A DNA stretch of 8,350 bases from an uncultured Saprospiraceae bacterium (lineage in GTDB: Bacteria > Bacteroidota > Bacteroidia > Chitinophagales > Saprospiraceae), in the NCBI GenBank assembly GCA_938002705.1, contig CALLAG010000162.1, positions 1 to 8,350 on the forward strand, written 5' to 3'. The notes under the pieces were generated by a model, which worked only from the letters and a program-made list of their open reading frames with translations, searched no databases and had not been told where the DNA came from. A program made the position numbers and the translations under genes. This document shows, in pieces, positions 6,330 to 8,350 of this stretch (position 1 is its first letter; the number at the start of each line of letters is the position of its first letter).

Positions 6330-6417
6330 AAAGAAGGATGAGGTCCAAACAGCTCGGGAAGTTTATAATATCAAAGACTCCAAATAGCGAAGTAAAGTAG
6401 CTTCTATCGCAACATTA

Positions 6418-7557
6418 TTAATCCAATAATTCCGACAACTTCTTCTTCAAAGCTTTACTATGTAAGTTCTTAGCAATGATTTTGCCCTCGCTGTCTATCA
6501 ATACATTGAATGGTATAAATGTGACATTGTAATCAGCGGCAGCTTCGGAGCCCCATCCTTTGAGATCAGAGATTTGTGGCCAAGCCATGTCGTATTTATT
6601 GATTGATTTTTTCCATCTTTTGGCATTATTGTCTACTGAGACACCTACTATCTCAAAGCCCTTATCGTGGAATGCGGCATAAGACTCTTTAAGATCAGGA
6701 ATCTGCAGTAGGCATGGTCCACACCATGATGCCCAGAAATCTATCAAGGTGTACTTCCCTTTTATATCTGATAGTGTGAGAGTTTGTCCAGAGCTATCAG
6801 GTAATTCTATCATAGGAGTTATAGACCCTACAGCTACACTTCGGAAGCGATCCACTTTATCTTCCATGACTTTAGTCATTTTAAGATCAGGATGTACTTT
6901 CTTGAATGCCTCGACTAATTTGTCTAACCGTGCTATTTCTTCATCACCAGTCCATCTGAGCATGGATCCATATAAGGCTATAGAAGAGCCGATTTCTTCA
7001 GATGTAAAATCTAATAATTCGACTCGGTGGGCTTCACTTGCATGAGCATAGTTCTCTACTGCTGTGATTTCTGCTTCATGATCATCGGCTTTAGATGCTG
7101 CTTGCATAGCTGCATAAGTTGGCTTGACAAGGCGTGCATTTGATTCTAATCTGAAGATATCGTAGGCAAGAAGTTTTTCGGAATCTGGTGATCCTTTGAT
7201 ATTTACATGTCCCTTAGATACGCCTTGCACATCGAGCTGTATATCCGACTGTCCCTCTCCGATGACCAACATCACATATTGCTTGTTATTGAAATCAACT
7301 CTGTATAAGTCCGGTTCAGCATACTGATACTCTAATCTGTACTGACCGGTAGACTCTATAATAGCGGTATCTATGGGTGTCTTAACTTGAGAGATTGGAT
7401 CAAAAATAGACAGTACAGCTTTACCCTCAGAGACTACTTCCGATACGGTACCACTGATGTTATAGTTTAAGGCTTGATTACTTTGCTCTTGTGCAGAAGC
7501 ACACCCCAACATTGTCAAGCAGATACTTATGAGTATTGATATATGGTATTTGATCAT
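6418..7557 (-). CDS. TlpA-like thiol-disulfide oxidoreductase lipoprotein (DUF4369-type N-terminal domain)
   Basis: A 379-residue envelope lipoprotein. The signal peptide ends in the lipobox MLGC with lipidation at Cys19. Residues about 30-120 form a beta-rich domain of the DUF4369 type (YNISGTVSE, GQYRLEYQYAEPDLYRVDF, NIKGSPDSE). A helical linker follows at 127-240. The thioredoxin fold of the AhpC/TSA-TlpA type covers about 245-379, with the redox motif FWASWCGPC (Cys279 and Cys282), a VGVSVD strand and the cis-proline loop TFIPFNVLID (Pro349). Such proteins reduce or exchange disulfides of periplasmic partners; no specific partner is shown here. All active-site residues are present. The gene is divergent from purH, with 157 bp between the starts. 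No clear promoter can be read on its strand, and its 3' side faces the repeat cluster. Confidence 0.94.
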   Translation of the reverse strand: MIKYHISILISICLTMLGCASAQEQSNQALNYNISGTVSEVVSEGKAVLSIFDPISQVKTPIDTAIIESTGQYRLEYQYAEPDLYRVDFNNKQYVMLVIGEGQSDIQLDVQGVSKGHVNIKGSPDSEKLLAYDIFRLESNARLVKPTYAAMQAASKADDHEAEITAVENYAHASEAHRVELLDFTSEEIGSSIALYGSMLRWTGDEEIARLDKLVEAFKKVHPDLKMTKVMEDKVDRFRSVAVGSITPMIELPDSSGQTLTLSDIKGKYTLIDFWASWCGPCLLQIPDLKESYAAFHDKGFEIVGVSVDNNAKRWKKSINKYDMAWPQISDLKGWGSEAAADYNVTFIPFNVLIDSEGKIIAKNLHSKALKKKLSELLD

Positions 7558-7685
7558 TTTATTAATCTTAGATTCGATTTATATGAATTGTTTTATAATT
7601 ACCTCTAAGAAACAGTAAGAAGATCTCCAATGTTCTTGTTGTCACCCAAATCCTCGGACATATAGGGCTTTAAACACATTTTATT

Positions 7686-7693
7686 TACATTTG
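7686..7693 (+). promoter_or_regulatory. Bacteroidota-type -7 promoter box upstream of purH
   Basis: TACATTTG is an exact match to the Bacteroidota -7 consensus TAnnTTTG. It lies 21 bases before the purH ATG, so transcription would begin around 7700 and leave a leader of about 15 bases without a Shine-Dalgarno site. A good -33 TTTG is not present at the usual distance; the nearest T-rich stretch (TTTAAA, from 7669) is too close. No PurR box or riboswitch is seen. Confidence 0.5.
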
Positions 7694-7714
7694 CCGCTTA
7701 TAGAAGCGAAGCTT

Positions 7715-8350
7715 ATGCCAACCAGAAAAATAAAATCCGCTCTCATCTCTGTATTTGATAAATCAGGGTTAGAGGGCATCGTCAAAGAACTTAAGAATTC
7801 TGACATCACAATCTACTCCACAGGAGGGACTTTCAAGTTTCTTGAAGACAACGGACTCAGCCCTATACAGGTCGAGGATATCACGTCTTATCCGTCTATA
7901 TTAGATGGTAGAGTCAAGACATTACACCCTAAGGTTTTTGGAGGTATACTGGCTCGAAGAGAAGAAGATCATTTAGCGCAATTAGCAACTTATGAGATTC
8001 CGGAGATCGATCTTGTTGTTGTAGATCTGTATCCATTTGAGGATACGGTAGCGCAGACTGATGATGAGGCGACGATCATAGAGAAAATAGATATCGGTGG
8101 GATTGCGCTTATAAGAGCTGCTGCCAAGAACTTCAACGATGTACTCATCATCCCATCTAAGAACCAATATGGATTCTTAGAGCAAGTTCTCGGAGCACAG
8201 AATGCAGAGACAAGTTTAGCAGATCGTAAGCGTATGGCAGGTGCTGCATTCTCAGTATCATCACATTATGACTCAGCTATCTATAATTACTTTAACAGAT
8301 CAGAAGAAGTCGAAGATAAATTCAGAGTAAGTTTTGAGCAAGGGACGCCA
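7715..8350 (+). CDS. purH: Bifunctional AICAR transformylase/IMP cyclohydrolase, N-terminal 212 residues (cut by window edge)
   Basis: This enzyme performs the last two steps of de novo IMP synthesis. The part in the window is the complete or nearly complete IMP cyclohydrolase domain with its MGS-like fold. Visible motifs are SALISVFDKSGL (9-20), the phosphate-binding STGGT, DGRVKTLHPKVFGGIL, VVVDLYPFEDTV, and KIDIGGIALIRAAAKN followed by the AFSVSSHYDSAI helix. The transformylase domain begins just past the right edge. The ATG at 7715 gives MPTRKIKSALIS, the usual start region of the family. The frame is open to the last base of the window with no frameshift. The gene stands alone on its strand, with its own promoter box and a very short leader. 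Confidence 0.97.
   Translation, partial: MPTRKIKSALISVFDKSGLEGIVKELKNSDITIYSTGGTFKFLEDNGLSPIQVEDITSYPSILDGRVKTLHPKVFGGILARREEDHLAQLATYEIPEIDLVVVDLYPFEDTVAQTDDEATIIEKIDIGGIALIRAAAKNFNDVLIIPSKNQYGFLEQVLGAQNAETSLADRKRMAGAAFSVSSHYDSAIYNYFNRSEEVEDKFRVSFEQGTP

Larger units (their letters stand above)
5989..6333. repeat. Tandem direct duplication, two copies of about 173 bp
   Basis: Copy 1 runs from 5989 to 6161 and copy 2 from 6162 to 6333, directly abutting. Both begin GGAATAAAATGATACTTC and end GCAATGAAAA. The first 58 bp of each copy (5989-6046 and 6162-6219) differ at only two positions by hand count. The following arm (42 bp) differs at four, and the last arm (31 bp) at three. Between the two arms a stretch of 37-38 bp shows almost no similarity. 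A simple duplication followed by drift would not give this pattern. Confidence 0.92.
5806..6417. other. Gene-free region between the small ORF and the TlpA-like gene
   Basis: No convincing gene lies here; the open frames that cross it fall inside repeats and have no protein-like conservation pattern. It holds a GC-richer patch at about 5785-5860, a run of eight T at 5893-5900, the tandem repeat at 5989-6333, and an 84-bp tail before the minus-strand stop codon. The tail contains CAAATAGCGAAG (6381-6392), similar to CAAATAGCGGAG inside the first repeat copy. It also holds a weak GCGA/TCGC hairpin that could help end the minus-strand transcript. Confidence 0.7.

Noticed and set aside
5989..6333. 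CRISPR array
   Set aside because: There are only two units of about 173 bp with long arms and one exchanged core per unit. Repeat length, spacing and lack of cas genes do not fit.

Overview
The window looks like chromosomal DNA of a Bacteroidota bacterium. It is AT-rich and the starts lack purine-rich Shine-Dalgarno sites. A TAnnTTTG-type promoter box precedes purH. Several proteins have a Bacteroidota look: a DUF4369/TlpA-type thioredoxin lipoprotein, a thymidine kinase with an MFLEPNF-type start, and a toxin-antitoxin pair of the type common in that phylum. I cannot place it more finely.

Layout from left to right: (1) the N-terminal part of a short-chain dehydrogenase homologue runs off the left edge on the minus strand; the catalytic residues that can be seen are mostly replaced. 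(2) A compact two-gene type II toxin-antitoxin module (plus strand, reading frames overlapping by 16 bases) lies at 624-1144. (3) A convergent intergenic region carries a 60-bp imperfect inverted repeat built from four GTCA/TGAC words. (4) A minus-strand block holds an exported protein of unknown function, a rhomboid intramembrane protease, and a basic/coiled-coil protein with a conserved C-terminal domain; the last two are probably co-transcribed. (5) Divergent from these is tdk (thymidine kinase, plus), followed by a possible terminator. (6) An AT-rich plus-strand gene encodes a secreted protein with YD-like repeats, followed by a doubtful small ORF. (7) A gene-free stretch of about 600 bp, partly of higher GC, contains a tandem duplication of about 173 bp. 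Each copy holds a palindromic element of about 110 bp with conserved arms and a non-conserved core. (8) A TlpA-like lipoprotein thiol-disulfide protein lies on the minus strand. (9) The 5' part of purH (purine biosynthesis) lies on the plus strand with its own promoter and runs off the right edge.

The window mixes housekeeping genes (tdk, purH, rhomboid, TlpA-like) with low-GC or repeat-bearing inserts (toxin-antitoxin module, two exported proteins of unknown function, palindromic repeats). I see no large defence island, phage, CRISPR array, biosynthetic cluster, tRNA or rRNA. The least explained items are the duplicated palindromic element with its replaced core, the GTCA/TGAC inverted-repeat array, and the SDR with an atypical active site.
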